64,000 bases of DNA from Asterella californica (GCA_036924285.1 JAYKYS010000009.1:21246001-21310000), one strand, 5' to 3'; shown: positions 33,309-46,842, counted from the first letter of the stretch. Numbers and translations: made by a program. The notes: generated by a model not told the origin, from the sequence alone.

Positions 33309-35039
33309 GTAGGATTAACCTCTTGATTTTTGGTTGTCGTTTTCCTTTCATTTTGCAGAAGTACGCTTTGTATGTATATTCGTGACTGTGCAAAGAGTGT
33401 GACGCGCACGGGTCTAACCATCCTCTCAAATTGGTTCCAACTAGCCATCCCTACACTCGCAGGTAGGCAGGCCGGGAAAATTTGTACACATAGATGGGAA
33501 CTTACAGTAGTGGCGAGCGATTCTGAGTAATTAAGAGCTGCTGTGAATGAATTGGAGAGTCTACGAGAAACCAAGTGTGTGTGAGAAGGGATGCGAGAGT
33601 ATTCATAACAAGACGTGACCGGTCGAGTCAATAATCTTTTGAATGTGAATCATACATTGTCTGTATAAGATATTTGTTGTCTAAGAATATACAAGGTATG
33701 ATTGCGTAGAGGTATGTGGTTTGAACAAGTAGACTCTGAATCTCGATCTTTCAACCGAAATGTTTTTCTATTTATTAGTTTTTCATAAATTCAATTACCA
33801 CAACTCTATCTATTACAACTGAAAGATGCTCTAGTGCGACATTCTCACATGTGAGACTTCCAGAACTCAACCAAATTTTGTATTCATATATGTAAATCAA
33901 CAGAGTCCCAATACAACTTGTTGCACCTTTGTTTCTTAAGCATTCTAGCAAAGTATAGCATGCACGCATCAAGCAATATTCAATTCACAACATAGCACCA
34001 ACGATGACAGTACAGCTCTGAAATCATGAACAATGACTTTTAATTCATCGTGACTCCTTGCTCCTTTGCCACTTAGAGCTGAAATTAACCCACACTTTCA
34101 CAATGCTGTCTTCTATGCTGGCAGGGCAATTTCAACATCAAACTTCTACTCAATTGCTCACAAATCACTCGCTAAGAAAGAATGTTTCGTGAACCTTCGA
34201 CCCACCATCTTATAACCGAATGTAATGACAAGGACCACTGAAACGAATGCACATAAACTGTTGATTTGGCATGTTTTAATACTGTATGATCATTCAAACA
34301 TAAAATCATAATCGTGACACGCATCATATTGTTCAATAAGTTACGCGATAATGTTCACAAAACCTAGAAAAAGAAACACAACCTAATATCTATGAAAATT
34401 TGACACAAGAACCGCACCACAACACTACATCCACCATTCTAAATCTACGTATCCTCCAGTATGCATCACAAAACACTCACAAAGTTGTGATTGACATCAC
34501 ACAATATTTCTGTCCTTTTGATTGATGTCGTCGTTAGCAATATCTTCAATATCTAAATCTTCTCTGTCATCATTCAAGAGATCAAACTCTACTTGACTTC
34601 TTCCATGCTTATCTTGTGAAACATCTATTTCTATGCATATGCGACGATATGATGTTATGCTCAACATGTGATTACGGTGGTATTTTTGGCGTATTCTATT
34701 AAACATGTGTGTTCCATGCATAAGACAACGAGACACATATTAGGATGCTTCAATATGTTCATGTTTACATACTTCTAGAAGGTCCATTGTATCTTATTGT
34801 ATTATGTAAATAGCCAATGTTGGTGTTTCTTGTAGCTAGTAGTTTAGCTAAGTTGCATTAGGTAGGTAGATTTCTTTGTCAAGGCTTCATTTATGTTGAC
34901 AAGTATTTTATTGTTCAAAATGACTAAACATGCTCAAAACATTTATAAAGATCAAAGATGATTATGTTTGTCACTAGAAGACAAAAACTTAGATCTTTGA
35001 ATTTTCATTGATAGATTATTTTTGATAAAAAGTCCAAAA
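33309..35039. other. Intergenic
   Basis: AT-rich; no gene or clear element seen. Confidence 0.35.
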
Positions 35040-35690
35040 ATACCTCTAGGTTTCAAGTGGACTACACGATCGCTATAGAGGAGGGATGATCTCAATGAGC
35101 TCAAGATAGCATTGGAAAGCTCTTCTCACTAGCTTGCATCTAAATCAAAATCTGTCAATTTGAGATCAGGAAGATGGAGATATGTCCGATTGAAGTTCTA
35201 GTAGTCAATTTTGAGTGTGCATATTCAAACAGCCATATAATGCATTGTGTGAGTGATCTGAAAGAGATTGTATTGGGGTTAGAAAGCTCTCAAAGAGTTG
35301 ATAACTATGGACTCAACGATCGTCTGATTTGAGTTCAGAGGGAGCAAGATACTACTGATTGAAGTTCGAATAGTCAATTTCTAAGTGCGCGTACTCAAAC
35401 AGCCATAGATCACGCTGTAGATTTGATCTGACGGAGATTGAAGTGAGGTTGGAAATCACTCTAAGAGTTGATAATTGTGTATTCAACGATCAATTGGATT
35501 GAGTTCAGAGACAACAAGATACCATCGATTGAAGTTTGAGGAGTTGATTTCTGGATGTTCGTCTTCAAGTAGTCATAAATATCGCTGTAGATTTTATTTG
35601 AGAGAGATCAAGGGAAGATTGGAGAGATCTGGTCGAGTTGCTGTTGGTGGTCCTAATTTTCAGTTGGTTTGGACTTGAGAAGATTGAGAG
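35040..35690 (+). repeat. Degenerate tandem repeat of about 169 bp
   Basis: GATTGAAGTT recurs at 35189, 35357 and 35527 with surrounding blocks (AGTCAATTT, AACAGCCATA, GAGTTGATAA, GAGTTCAGAG) in the same order; a partial earlier copy precedes them. Period is 168-170. Copies differ by roughly 25%. It may be the inner part of an LTR, but no ends were found. Confidence 0.7.
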
Positions 35691-36737
35691 AAGACCAATT
35701 GAAGTTCTGATGTACAAATTGGGAGTAATGACAACATATTTGAGAATTCTAGAGCATTTCCTTGTTTCTATGGATAAATTTTGTCTTAACCTCGTGTGAG
35801 TGTATTCTGTGAATTTGTCTGCTGTAAGTCGAAGTTTCATGCTGATCTAAACCTCAGAGGTCAAGATATAACCAGTTGAAGTCATTACGACGTTGAAACT
35901 TACAAATTCCATGAGAGTCCACACTTAGCTTATAGCTTACGATCTATTTGCCCGAGAGAGTCTAGACTTTGCCAAAAGAGACTTGTGAGTACAGTCTATC
36001 ACCCTACAAAGTTCTAGAGAGTGAGTGCAACCGGAATTATCTCTATCATTGCTAGAAACACTCTTACGCCCATCTCTAGATACTCCTAGTCACAACAATC
36101 TCACAGCTGATCACAACCAGAAGAATCAGTCTTATCTCAAGAGCCGCTCTCGTCTTAAGACAACATGTGTCATGCTAACTTTTTAACTTAACTAGTAACT
36201 TAACTTTTTATTCTACTCCCCTCTGGACTATAGCTCCCGGTCAGAGATTCATCGTAGGCAAGCCTACATAATCATCTCCTCCATCTTCGATGGAGAAATA
36301 TATGCACACTTTTAAATTGAAATCACGGTTTAATTTAATAATATTACTTGTCCACAGTCACTTGTTTATAACGGAATGTTGTTCATTTCGTGTAACATAA
36401 CCTATTGTTCTTTGTGTTATAATGTTCAAGTATGACAAATTCACACGGATAATATATATTTAAATTCTGCTAAATACATTATATATCTAAAGTATATCAA
36501 AATTTAGTTATATTAATTTAGCACTATAGATTTGAAAATCTTTTTCTGCATCACTTGGTTTCATTGTGCAAAATAAATGAACGAGAGTGTGGTTTACTTT
36601 TTCCCAGACTTTTCATCTTTAAAAAAATATTTGTTTAGTACTCTATAGCCCCAATGATCAGTTCAGATATTTTTTTCTTGTTCTTCAAGGTTCTCGTCTT
36701 GTAATTTTCTCTGTCCAAGTTCTTTGGGATGCATATT
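35691..36737. other. Intergenic
   Basis: AT-rich and without a supported gene. A hairpin CTCCATC/GATGGAG near 36281 may be a decayed member of the double-hairpin family listed next. Confidence 0.35.
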
Positions 36738-36740
36738 CAT

Positions 36741-36835
36741 AGCTTGTTTATTCATCTCTTCCATATGTAGATGGAAGAGAAGTGCAAGCTTAATTTATTA
36801 TCTAACACTTCCGACGGCAAGCTTTAGGTAACAAA
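36741..36835 (+). repeat. Double-hairpin element, copy A
   Basis: Hairpin 1 has outer stem AGCTTG/CAAGCT and inner stem CTCTTCCAT/ATGGAAGAG. Hairpin 2 follows with TTTATTATCTAAC, loop ACTTCCGACGG, and an imperfect return TTTAGGTAACAAA. Same layout as copies B and C. Confidence 0.65.
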
Positions 36836-36959
36836 CTAAATAATTATTGAATATTTTATGATAGTCAGTAACAGGCCAGATTTATATAGTTGGAGGTGTG
36901 TTGGTATGGACTTCACGAATGGGTTTTCTAAGATGTTTTCGCAGTTCTCTGTATGTCTA

Positions 36960-37469
36960 ACATTTAATAATTATATATTTTTTATTTTCAATAAACTTTA
37001 ATACACAGTTTCTGTATAATAAATATATATTTTCTTATAACAGATATCGAGCAAAAGTTCCCCAAAGGTGGTTGAGCTTACTCATTCAGTTGTTAGTTCT
37101 AACTTAGATTTGATGTGGATCGTAAAATCTTATTGTATAGAATCTGGACTGATCCTGTTGTTCGGGAACAGCATGCGCAAGTTGCATGGCTGATTCACTC
37201 AGGCCCGTTAGACTTCCGGGCAGGACCTCCTGCCCGTAACTCATCCCAGTACTGTATGCCTGGAATACAAGTTATGACCAAGTTTAGCGTAATATAAAAG
37301 TCTAAAAGTGTCTTCCGCAAATAAAGGAGTGTCAGTGGTTAGAATAATATTTGATGACTTTTAGGACGCGGGGCTGTGGATATGATTTCGGCTAAAATCC
37401 TGAGCTGGCTGTAAGGATTGCCTTGCAAAAGGTTTTTCGGCCGAGGTCTATATTAACTATATATCATCA
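36960..37469. other. Intergenic between double-hairpin copies
   Basis: AT-rich; GGGCAGGACCTCCTGCCC forms a short GC-rich palindrome near 37217. No gene seen. Confidence 0.35.
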
Positions 37470-37830
37470 GGTTAAGGTGGCTTATTATTCACCTCTTCCC
37501 TCTGAAGATGGAAGAATGCTGTAACCTTAACCTTGATTTATTATCTAATCTTTTTGACGGAAAAAGTTAGATAATAAATAAATATATTTTTATATTCATG
37601 AATTCAGTGCAGCACCCTCCCGCACTTCTATCCTGTGAAGCGCAAAGAACCACACTGCACTTATGGGTTTTCTAAGGAGGTTTCTAACGTTCTTGGAGCA
37701 AATAATAGTTAACATTTAAATATTATTTTGATTTTTAATTTTACTTAATCTAAAATATTTATATAATATTTACATTATTTCAGATATCTTAAAAAGAATA
37801 AAAGTATGGAAGTTGATTGAGCATGCTTAT
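37470..37830 (+). repeat. Double-hairpin element, copy B
   Basis: Hairpin 1: outer stem GGTTAAGGT (37470) with ACCTTAACC (37524), inner stem CTCTTCC/GGAAGA. Hairpin 2: TTTATTATCTAA (37537) with TTAGATAATAAA (37567), loop containing TTGACGG. It is followed by GTGCAGCACCCTCCCGCA and about 230 bases shared with copy C at 52.83-53.07 kb. Confidence 0.75.
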
Positions 37831-40800
37831 TAACTTTTCTTTTTTCTTTTTTCTTCAATTTAGCGAGCTTATGGTATTTCACAAAGTTTATCGTAGTTTC
37901 TAACTCAACTGGGCATTGTTGAGTTACGGTTTATATTCTTTGAGACGTTAAAGAATCTCTTAACCTTGACACCCTCTAGCATAATCGAGCTATACCAACT
38001 TTTACTCGCAGTAACTCCTCTCATGTTCTTCTGGATTCAGAGAAAAAAGATGCTACTTCGAACTAAACAAATATTAGGGCCTGTCAAAGCTGGAAATTTT
38101 AGACAATATTCTTTTCTAGCAGACGAGTGTTACGACTTCTCCCACAAGTTCCTAGAAGTTTTTTATTTTTTTCTAGATTCGGTTGTAATTTTTGACATTA
38201 AGGTATTTTAACATTTAAATATTCTATTTTAATCTTGACTGTAGAGATTTTTCTCTCTTAGCTTTGAATAGCTTACGGACTGATCGATTATTCCTATCGA
38301 TTTTGGTGCAGTGATTACCTTCCGCTCTAGTGGGAGAGTAGCGGGTTCCTAAGCTAACTACGACACTGATAATTAAAAAACACAAAAATAAATAATTATA
38401 TTGTATTAAATTCTTACCAGAAATAATTTTACAGTTTATGAATGTTTTACACTATTTTTATTTCGTATAAGTAGCAACTTGGAGTATTTTTACTTGCAGG
38501 TGTAATTAACAAACGTTGCTAGTGACCCTTTGAGTCTCATCCATGTTCATATTATTAAGACTTTTGTTTAGGTTTTCACTCTTAAACTATCAAGTGTACA
38601 TAATATCCCTAAAAAAATCAAAAAATGAACATAATATCCCAGAATAGACTATAGCTGAAGATTCAGTGTATGGTTTTTAAAGGAAAAGGCTTAAGTAAGC
38701 CATAATCATATTGGCTATGGTGTATGTTGTCTAAATACTCTTGAACGCTCCTCCATCAATTCAATCTAATAAGTATTATCTATCATCAACTATTATCACC
38801 TTCCAAGACCTAATGATTGCTTATGGGAACATGATATGAAATAGGTTAGTGGATCTATATAAGTGGATTATCATCCCCATCGGAATTCAGCGAAAGAAAA
38901 TCGAAATGTTGTAAGACGGTTGGCTGCCGGAAATGTAGCCGTAAGTGAAGAAATTGTTGCTAAGAAGGCGGTGGTACTGTCGCGCTGTAATAAATGTCTT
39001 TTTTTCAGATGACGATCGGTTTTCTTGACGCGTCGATCATTGACCTCGTGCGTAGTCTTATCAGGTCAAAAAGTCACTACTTTTACAAACGTTTGAATTA
39101 ACACAGTGAAAATTGTGCGCATTAACAGGTTGTAGGTCTAGAGTTCGAGCCCAAGCACCCTTGCACGCAAAAGGACCGTAAAAAATGTTCAGGAGGAGAA
39201 ATACAGGAGGATAAAGCAGTCAGACTCATCTCAGCGCAAGCCAGAGTGAATAATACATAGACAGTACGAGACCTGTAAAAGAGAATGAGAAAAAGAGACA
39301 TGACGAGAAATCTTAAATTTTGATGTCAACGACTGATATTGTGATAAATGACAAGCAAGAACATAACAAGTGTGAAGAAAAAAAGAACATCGGAAAGCGG
39401 TTCTTCTTCTCTTAAGCAGCAGGATGCTACTGGAAAACCATGAGGTGAATATATAAGTGGATATAGATATCATATAGACTTCGTCATTATAGACTCGTAT
39501 TAACTTCTATGAGATGCATATCTTTCACTTATTGCCATAATTTTACAAAAAAGTAAATGACATTGTAACTTAAGGATCATGACGTTGCACCATCATGATT
39601 TCATGGTGTTCATTAGTTAATTCTATAACACATAGCTGAGAGTAATATAGAGTATTTTTATTCCAAAGACTAAAGTTAATAAAACTCTATTTTCTAAAAA
39701 GTAAGTTTTGTAACTTGGGGCGTTTACTCCCAGCTACCGTATTCTGGCGGTCAAGCCCCAAGTTCAAGGTATATGGGTTTGACTGGCTGGTATTGGGTTT
39801 GACTTCCGCAACTCGGCCTGAGCTGACGCTGGTGATAGGACCGACTTTCGCAACTCGGCAGGAGTTGACTCATCTTCAAGAGTAAACCTTTTTAGAGGAC
39901 CGAGAAATAATGCTTTTGCAGCAAAGTGAAATACATCTATTTAAATTTAATAATTATGTATGTATATTTAGTTTCAGACCTGAGTTTAATTAGAGTTACT
40001 TGGCAAAAATAAATAAAAATCTTAATTCGAGTTAATGATTTAATTAATTTTGTAAAATAATTTCAAATATAACACTAATGTAGAAAAGAATGCACTGGAG
40101 TGCACCCCGCGTCGAAACAAAAAGATCAAAACTAAAATTAAAATAGAAAGAAAAATGAGTGAACTCGAGCATCTCAAACCCGGTGAAAAGGGATTGAAAA
40201 CGGGATTAAGGTTTGAAGTTTGAACCTGTAAGGCTCAGCTGTAGGAGTTATGTCAGAGCATGCGCAAATGATTGAAAACTTTCAAACCGACCGATACTGT
40301 AACAAGAATTCCTGTAAATTACAACAAATTAATACAGGGTTCGTTTGATGGAGAAAACCCATGAAATCTTCGATAGGACTGACAGGAGTGCTTTACGGGA
40401 GAGTCATTGATTGAGCAGCGAAATCATGAGCATGGAAGAGCAGATAGGGAGCAAGAAAACATATTGGTGAACTAGAAGTTCTGAGCTTGTGCCACCAAAT
40501 CGTCAGTGGCGAACTGACCTATAGGGCCTGTGTGTACCACCTGATCGAACCGCCTTTCAACGGGAGTTCCATAAACACTGATCTCTGAGACTTGTGTCCA
40601 GCACCTGGAAAAAGCAACTTCACGGATAAAGTGGTCAGCTCATTCTCTCCCGTCCCCCACACTCATTCTTTTACTCGACCACTTTCCATTCACTCAGCTT
40701 TCTCAATCAATCGCTCAAGGTTCATTTTGCGCAATGCGGAAGGGAAGAATATTCTGCTAAGGTTTTCCTTTGTCCAAGCAAGAAGCGGGTCAATCACGCG

Positions 40801-40847
40801 AAGTTATTATTTAAATTTCTTTTTCGCCATGGAGCTTTTTGCAGCTG
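37831..40847. other. Intergenic
   Basis: AT-rich; no supported gene. A 10-bp inverted repeat (AACTTGGGGC with GCCCCAAGTT) spans 39713-39772 and a short direct repeat of CGCAACTCGGC lies at 39808-39860. A tRNA-like B box (AGTTCGAGCCC) at about 39142 may be a decayed SINE. Confidence 0.35.
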
Positions 40848-40932
40848 AATGTGGCAGCCCTTGCACGGACTGAGCCCTCCTGGCAGGAGGACTCGACCCC
40901 ATGCAACTCTGGCTACGGGCGGATGGAACTGT
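40848..40932 (-). repeat. SINE-like repeat family, copy 2 (inverted)
   Basis: Minus-strand CCGTAGCCAGAGTTGCATGG, GGGTCGAGTCCTCCTGCC and CTCAGTCCGTGCAAGGGC match the copy at 31.45 kb. Confidence 0.6.
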
Positions 40933-41039
40933 CAGCAATGATGCTCGTTGGCTGGATATTCTGCTAAGGTACAGAATCCAGAAGAGTTCGAGTTTTGACA
41001 GTATGAGGAGCTACTGACACTGGAGGTAAAGTTTTGTTT

Positions 41040-41340
41040 TCAGTTTATTTTAGGAAACCACCACGCAATGAATAACAAATGGATGAGAAGATCTTATCAA
41101 GCAGAACAAGAGAAAAAGACAAAAGATCCAAAGGTCAAGTAAATCTTAACCCTAAAAAGGAACCAAAATGCCAAGCAGCCACCAAAAAGATGAACAGAAA
41201 ATTAGGGCTAAGCCTTGTAATCTCTAGCTCTAAAGTCTCCGATCATATCTACAATATCAAGAGATGGTAAATAAAACTCTTAAATATAATTGGTGCACAA
41301 GATATAGCATCGTCTACTACAATTATTTTTATGTGGAGCG
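41040..41340 (-). repeat. LTR-like dispersed repeat, degraded copy
   Basis: Shares blocks in order with 54300-54560: CAATGAATA, TCAAGCA, ACCAAAA/GAACCGAAGGA, AGGGCTAAGCC, TCTAAAGTC and TAGCATCGTCTACTRCAATTA. Identity is about 65-70%. The 54-kb copy looks like a minus-strand copia LTR. Confidence 0.55.
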
Positions 41341-43474
41341 CATCAGCTAATTTTTTTTGTGAAGCAATAAAAACATGCTGTCTGAAATATGTAGTATAAC
41401 AAAGATGGAAAGTAACACCCTTGAATGTTTACTTTGGTAGGTTATAGTACAAACAATGTGAAACAAAACCATTAAACTCTGAAACTGGAAGATGAAGCGG
41501 TGTTCCTCTTGCATACCTTAATACTTGATCACATTAGCTGTCACCGACACACATGCAACTCATTTTTATATTAGTAGCTTAGAAGTATCCATAGAGACTT
41601 TCCATTATGATATTTTTTGCTCGAGTGAGGTGAATAATTTGTTGGTGTTGATGAGCAAGTTCCAATGAAGGTTTTAACTTTTGAGTCTTCTGAAATAATC
41701 ACGGATAAGAAATATGAGTCAAAAAAAACTAAAGTAATAAATCAAACAATTCATCATGAGATGAGTTTCAGATTTTGTTCTCTTTTATATTAAAGAATCT
41801 TTAAGTTAGCTAAGTTAACTTTGACATCTCATAGTGCATCCATTCATGTAAAATTGTATCAAGTACTTCAAACACTAGCAAATTTTTGTCAGGTTGTGTA
41901 AGGTCACAGACAGAACACATAAAGTAACAAAAAAGGATAAAACTTTACCCACGAGTGTTATGCTACGAAAGGTCTTGTTCGATGACGTGCCTTACAAACG
42001 TAAGTCACTCTCGAGCAGCAGCAGCTTAGACTCGTAAGACCACTACGAGCAGAGCCTTCGGCTATACTTCCAGATTATTTTTGATAGATTTGACCTTTCT
42101 CCAGCCAATCAAGATAATCAATTGCATCTTTCTTGCAACTCTCTTGAAAGATAACTTATTAAGGGACGTCAATGACTACGTCTGAAAAATATGCTGGCTC
42201 ATGCAAGCTGGAATCCATGTCCAAAGAGTAGATGCGCTTTGGAAGTCTTTCTTGCATCCGGAGATTATCACATCTGAAGATATTCAGTGTATTTTCTTCT
42301 GGCAAGAGAGTCCACACTGCCATAATTGTAAGGGGATGTACACAGACCACTGTGACACTGAAGATGAAAACCATACAGTGCAGCAGGAGAAGGATCTACT
42401 GTCAGCTACAAACGAAGTGCACAAGGTTGATACTCCTATCCCAGACTTGCCTGATTTTATTCTTCTCACAGTAGCTATGGCAAAGAGAACATGATCAGGA
42501 AAAGATCTACTTGGCATAGAGCAAGATCTTGTGGTTATCGAATAGAGCTTTCTTTTCTATCTTACATATACTTAACTTATATCTACAGAAAGCAGTAGAG
42601 CAGTTACATGTACCAAGCTGTAGTACAGTAGAGAGCAGTATAGAACTTTTGGTGATGTTTGCAAACTAGTAGAGAGTATTACAAAGTATACTACGGCTCT
42701 TCAGATAGCAGTTCTGGATAATGAACTCTTCGCTCTGTAATTGAAGCTCTCATAATAAAGTTTTATACAGCCCACAACGGCCTTTTCCTTCAACTGCCAC
42801 AGCAAACTTTCATTGTATGTTTTCGTTTCGAAACCGAAATTGGGAAAGAACGAAAGGAGAGCGAAGGCTGGAAAGCTCCACATGGCAGCGAGCAGAAAGG
42901 AATAGTTTAACATTATATCAATGGTGAATATTTACAAGCCTAATGTGAATATGCATGCATAAGAATATTATATTATATTAGGCATGCATATTATTATGCC
43001 TTAACCGTGATCTCGTCTCGTGATACTACGGTGACTATATAGTAACACACGTAGATCTTAAGTTTTGAAACTGATTGACATGATTTCGTCCGAAGTTAAC
43101 ACTAAATATTGTCTTTATACTAAAAGGTTTGAAATCTTTACCTTCATACTGATTTCGAGACTATTTTCAAAATGTTCTATTGCACCATGTATGTATTAAA
43201 TGCTCACTCAGTCCAATGCTCACACAGCCTAATATCTATTCTCGGGTCTAGACAAAGTTGTCTGTTATGCTTGTAAGTGATTTTTGGAATATATATACAA
43301 ATTTAAATTAAATCAAAGGTTTTATCGTCAAATTTTCACTCTTTAACAAATACTTACTCCAACAAGCGAAAGAGAAAAAAGAAAACATAACCATTAAGGC
43401 AACCAAAGCTACACAAATAATATCCATTGAGATATTTTCTTGAGAATCTAAGATAAGGTCAGGGTTAGTCTAAG

Positions 43475-43506
<32 letters not shown>

Positions 43507-44769
43507 GTATACAGAATAGTTTTAAGTCAGAATATAAGTTTTATATTCAGAATCCTGAAAAGAAAATCTCATACCAAGAGAATTTTCCATTTATATACAT
43601 GTATATATCTTTACTTCCATTAAGTACATTAAGGACATCATCATATCGATAGTCGATAAAATTATAGTTAAACCCCCGCTCTTGATACTTAAGGTATGGG
43701 TTATCCAGATCTTTTACTTTTTTACGTGAGCGGACGTCTAAAGCAGACCTCTGGATTACCTAGAGCAAACTATGCCTTTTCATAATATCTGAGTTTGACA
43801 TTCATTTTGGACTTGAGAACATCGTTAGAAAGCGACTGAAAATTGCTACATTTCTGCTAAACAAAGTTTGATTTCATCTAAACATTATGAGAAACCAATG
43901 TGTTAAATTTCAGACGTTTCGGTGTTCCAGATTCCAGCCAGGAATTTTGAATTCAAAAAAATAAAATCTAAGAGAAATATTCTCATCAGGACCTTTTTAT
44001 ACCAGGAGGAGGGTTTAAACAAAAAATATTTGCTCCAAATCGAGAATTATTTAATTTGCTTTCAGATTTGTATTGAAATCCTGGAAACAGTGTAAAGGGA
44101 AAAACCTAAAATGGATCTAAATGATAATCGAACTAATTCAGAGTACTGGTCATAGTTTTAAAGAGATTTTAGAAACTCATAAAGGTCAATTGACAGAGAA
44201 GGTCATTATCTAACTGATATTATAATTTAGAAAATTAAAATGGGGCAATTTAATTGAATAACTGAATACAATTGAATAAAAACTGTTTAACTTTTGACAC
44301 CCTTTACTGTCACCGCGGCAAATTGGGGTTTGCCCTGGGAAGCTCTGGTCGGAGGGTGGCTTGTGGCGGTCACCACCAAGTCGGGTGTCTGGTGGGTTGG
44401 GTTCCCATGGGTTCCGCATGTGCGACCCAAGTTCTCGTGACCGGGGAACTGCAGGGAGCGGCGTAAGGGCTGAACTCAACGGCGAAAATATCTCTGAAAT
44501 GACGACCGTCGTTCGTCCTGGATCGTCCAAGTTCCGACGTCTTTCAGGAGAAAAGGTTCGTGTGACACGAAGATTGTAGACAGCACGCCGCCGATGCTGC
44601 ATGCGATGATGATCTGGTACGTAGCAGAAAGGCAGGCTGTCTCTCTCCGCGGTGACGACACCAACTTTAAACGAGGCGAGTTGAGAACTGGATACGACAA
44701 GCCCACTTCATGCACGAGGTTAGCAAACGCCTCCCTTTTCTTCTTTTCTCTAACCGTTATTACACCTCT
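41341..44769. other. Intergenic
   Basis: No supported gene. A plus-strand reading at 42201-42494 with several Cys/His residues is unassigned and may be chance. Contains an inverted repeat with arms AATATGCATGC/GCATGCATATT at 42948-42992, an AT microsatellite (43480-43506) and a GC-richer block at 44310-44830 whose origin I could not identify. Confidence 0.35.
43480..43506. repeat. (AT)n microsatellite
   Basis: Perfect AT dinucleotide run of 27 bases. Confidence 0.95.
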
Positions 44770-44822
44770 TTTCGTTGTGGGGCTTTCTGCACCAGTTTGC
44801 TGCTGCCTTTCCACAGCATGAA
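44770..44822 (-). repeat. SINE-like repeat family, copy 3 (tail, inverted)
   Basis: Minus-strand CTGTGGAAAGGCAGCAGC and TGCAGAAAGCCCCACAACG match the tail of the copies at 31.5 and 46.8 kb. Confidence 0.5.
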
Positions 44823-46201
44823 TAACCAACATGATTTTAAAATAATAAATATAATTTTAGAATAAATATTTATATTTTATATTAAAATATAATTATTTTT
44901 ACATTAATATTTGTAATTCGACTAAAACCTAAACTTTTATATTTAAATATAGCAATTGTATGTAAACATCAAGTATTACACTTGTTACAAGACACAGAAG
45001 CGGAAAGACTCTCATGTTGCCATAAAGGCTCTCCTTAATGAATAATGAATTCATTTTAAAAATTTAATTTATAATTTAATTTTTTTAAAGGATTAAGATA
45101 TAAATTAAAAGAAGTGCTTATATTTTTCTTTTCAAACTTAGAAGAGGGTGAATATTCATGTTATCTCTAAATAAAAATTAATAGTTAATTATTTTATTAT
45201 ATAATATATTTATAACATTAATACATGATTAAGTGATAGAAAAAATGAATAAAAAGTACGGAGTGGTTGTGAAACCCCAAAAAGAATTGAGTAAGATCCG
45301 AGTTAATCGCTAATGAATAACCCCGCAATTACATTGCAAGTGTAGTTAATTATTTTATTTTGGAAAAAAAATATTAAAAAAAAACAAAAAAAATAAATGC
45401 AAAAAATTAAAAACACGAAACCAAATCAAGAGGGAAGTGCAGTGAAAGTCAGAGGGCCGAAGGAAGGGCATAAGAGGAAATTCCACGTCTATTATAACCG
45501 TTATCTTGTTCCCTTTGTGGGGTTTTCCCTACTTGTCTGTTGGATTGTTTTTCGTTTCGTTTTACACTTTAGGGGACCACAGCAAAAAATCCTTTGAATG
45601 AGAATTATTCTTTTTATTTCTCCATTCTATTCAATAGAGCCATTCAAACCTCTTTCCAAAGTTAAAGGTAAGAAGACGTAAGTCTAAACTGTCGAGTTTT
45701 GTCAAGGCTTGCAGAACATGTGTAATAATATATTCTTTTCTTTTCAGACGCATACAAGAGATATGGTTTACTAGCAGAGAAAAGTTACATCTAATGACTG
45801 TAAAATTTACGTACCACCTCTGGAAGTGGTAAGTAAAATTTACAGCCGAAAACTCTTAAAAGTTTTACGGGAGCTACAAGAGTTTAGTAAAAACTAGGTT
45901 TGAATGGCCCTAATACATTCACGTTGCCTTGGACGATCCAAGACGTAGGGGCGGGTCACATGAATGAATCTGGGCAACAGAACTAACAACTGGAAGTATT
46001 TAGATAGATGCAGCCCTGGCCTACAAACCTTGCAATCTTGCTCCATAATGGTACTGGCAAGGAATGGCCTGTCGTAATAGCTGGAAGACAAGGAATGCAA
46101 TCATCTTACTGCTAGTAGTATTAGTCATCAGCGGCCTGCAAGACACGGAGCATGAGTCATCAGTCTCTTGATCGCTTCATGTTGATACTGTATATTATAT
46201 T
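44823..46201. other. Intergenic
   Basis: Very AT-rich. Contains a palindromic motif GTAAAATTTAC at 45800 and 45833 enclosing ACCAC/GTGGT. No gene seen. Confidence 0.35.
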
Positions 46202-46290
46202 CACCTCATGTACAGTTAGAACTGTACATGAGGTGTAATTAAGAGTTAATCCTTCTCTTAAGAAAGGTTAGTTCTTAATTAATGTTTTTA
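46202..46290. repeat. Perfect 16-bp hairpin followed by a second hairpin
   Basis: CACCTCATGTACAGTT (46202-46217), AG, then AACTGTACATGAGGTG (46220-46235) is a perfect stem of 16 bp with a two-base spacer. AATTAAGAGTTAATCC and GGTTAGTTCTTAATT follow at once as a second, imperfect stem. The TTCACCTC start and two-hairpin layout recall the double-hairpin family at 36.7, 37.5 and 52.7 kb. Confidence 0.75.
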
Positions 46291-46732
46291 ATATTGTATT
46301 CATCCGTCAATACGACTTGAGTTATAGTTGAATAGGTTCTACTTACTGTCACTGCGCTTATGGTTTTTCTGGTTTGTAGAGATCACATGTTTTGTTCATC
46401 TAAGATTAGTTTGAATTAGATTTTTAAATATAGAAATTTAAATTTAGATGTTTAAATTTACACTGAATTTTTTTTTTTGATTTGCACAAAACCAGCCCGG
46501 ATTTAAATTGTCACTGCAGTAAAAACATAAGATTTTTCTTCGCTTCCTTCAATGTAAATTAAGACTTGACGAAATCACCCACGTACACTATAATAAAATG
46601 TAAATATTTCTCCTTGCTTCTTTGAATTCTTGTCTTTTTTCTGTTCTTGTACAAGGCAGTGGGGAAGGATATGAGCTTAAGGACGGATTCCAGAAGCAAA
46701 AGAAAATGAGTGCAGCGTCATGAAACTCCATG

Positions 46733-46842
46733 CGCGGGTAGCCGAGACGACGTTGGGTCGAGTTTTCCTACCAGGGGTCTTATGCTGTGGAAGGGCAGCA
46801 GCGCACGGCTGTAGAAAGCTCCACAACCAGAGAGACCTATCA
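46733..46842 (+). repeat. SINE-like repeat family, copy 4
   Basis: GGGTAGCCGAGACG, GGGTCGAGTTTTCCTACC, GGAAGGGCAGCAGCGCACGG and AGAAAGCTCCACAACC in the family order. Confidence 0.6.

Noticed and set aside
44210..44832. Overlapping frames on both strands in a GC-richer block
   Set aside because: Neither strand shows a family motif, and the end is a SINE-like tail.
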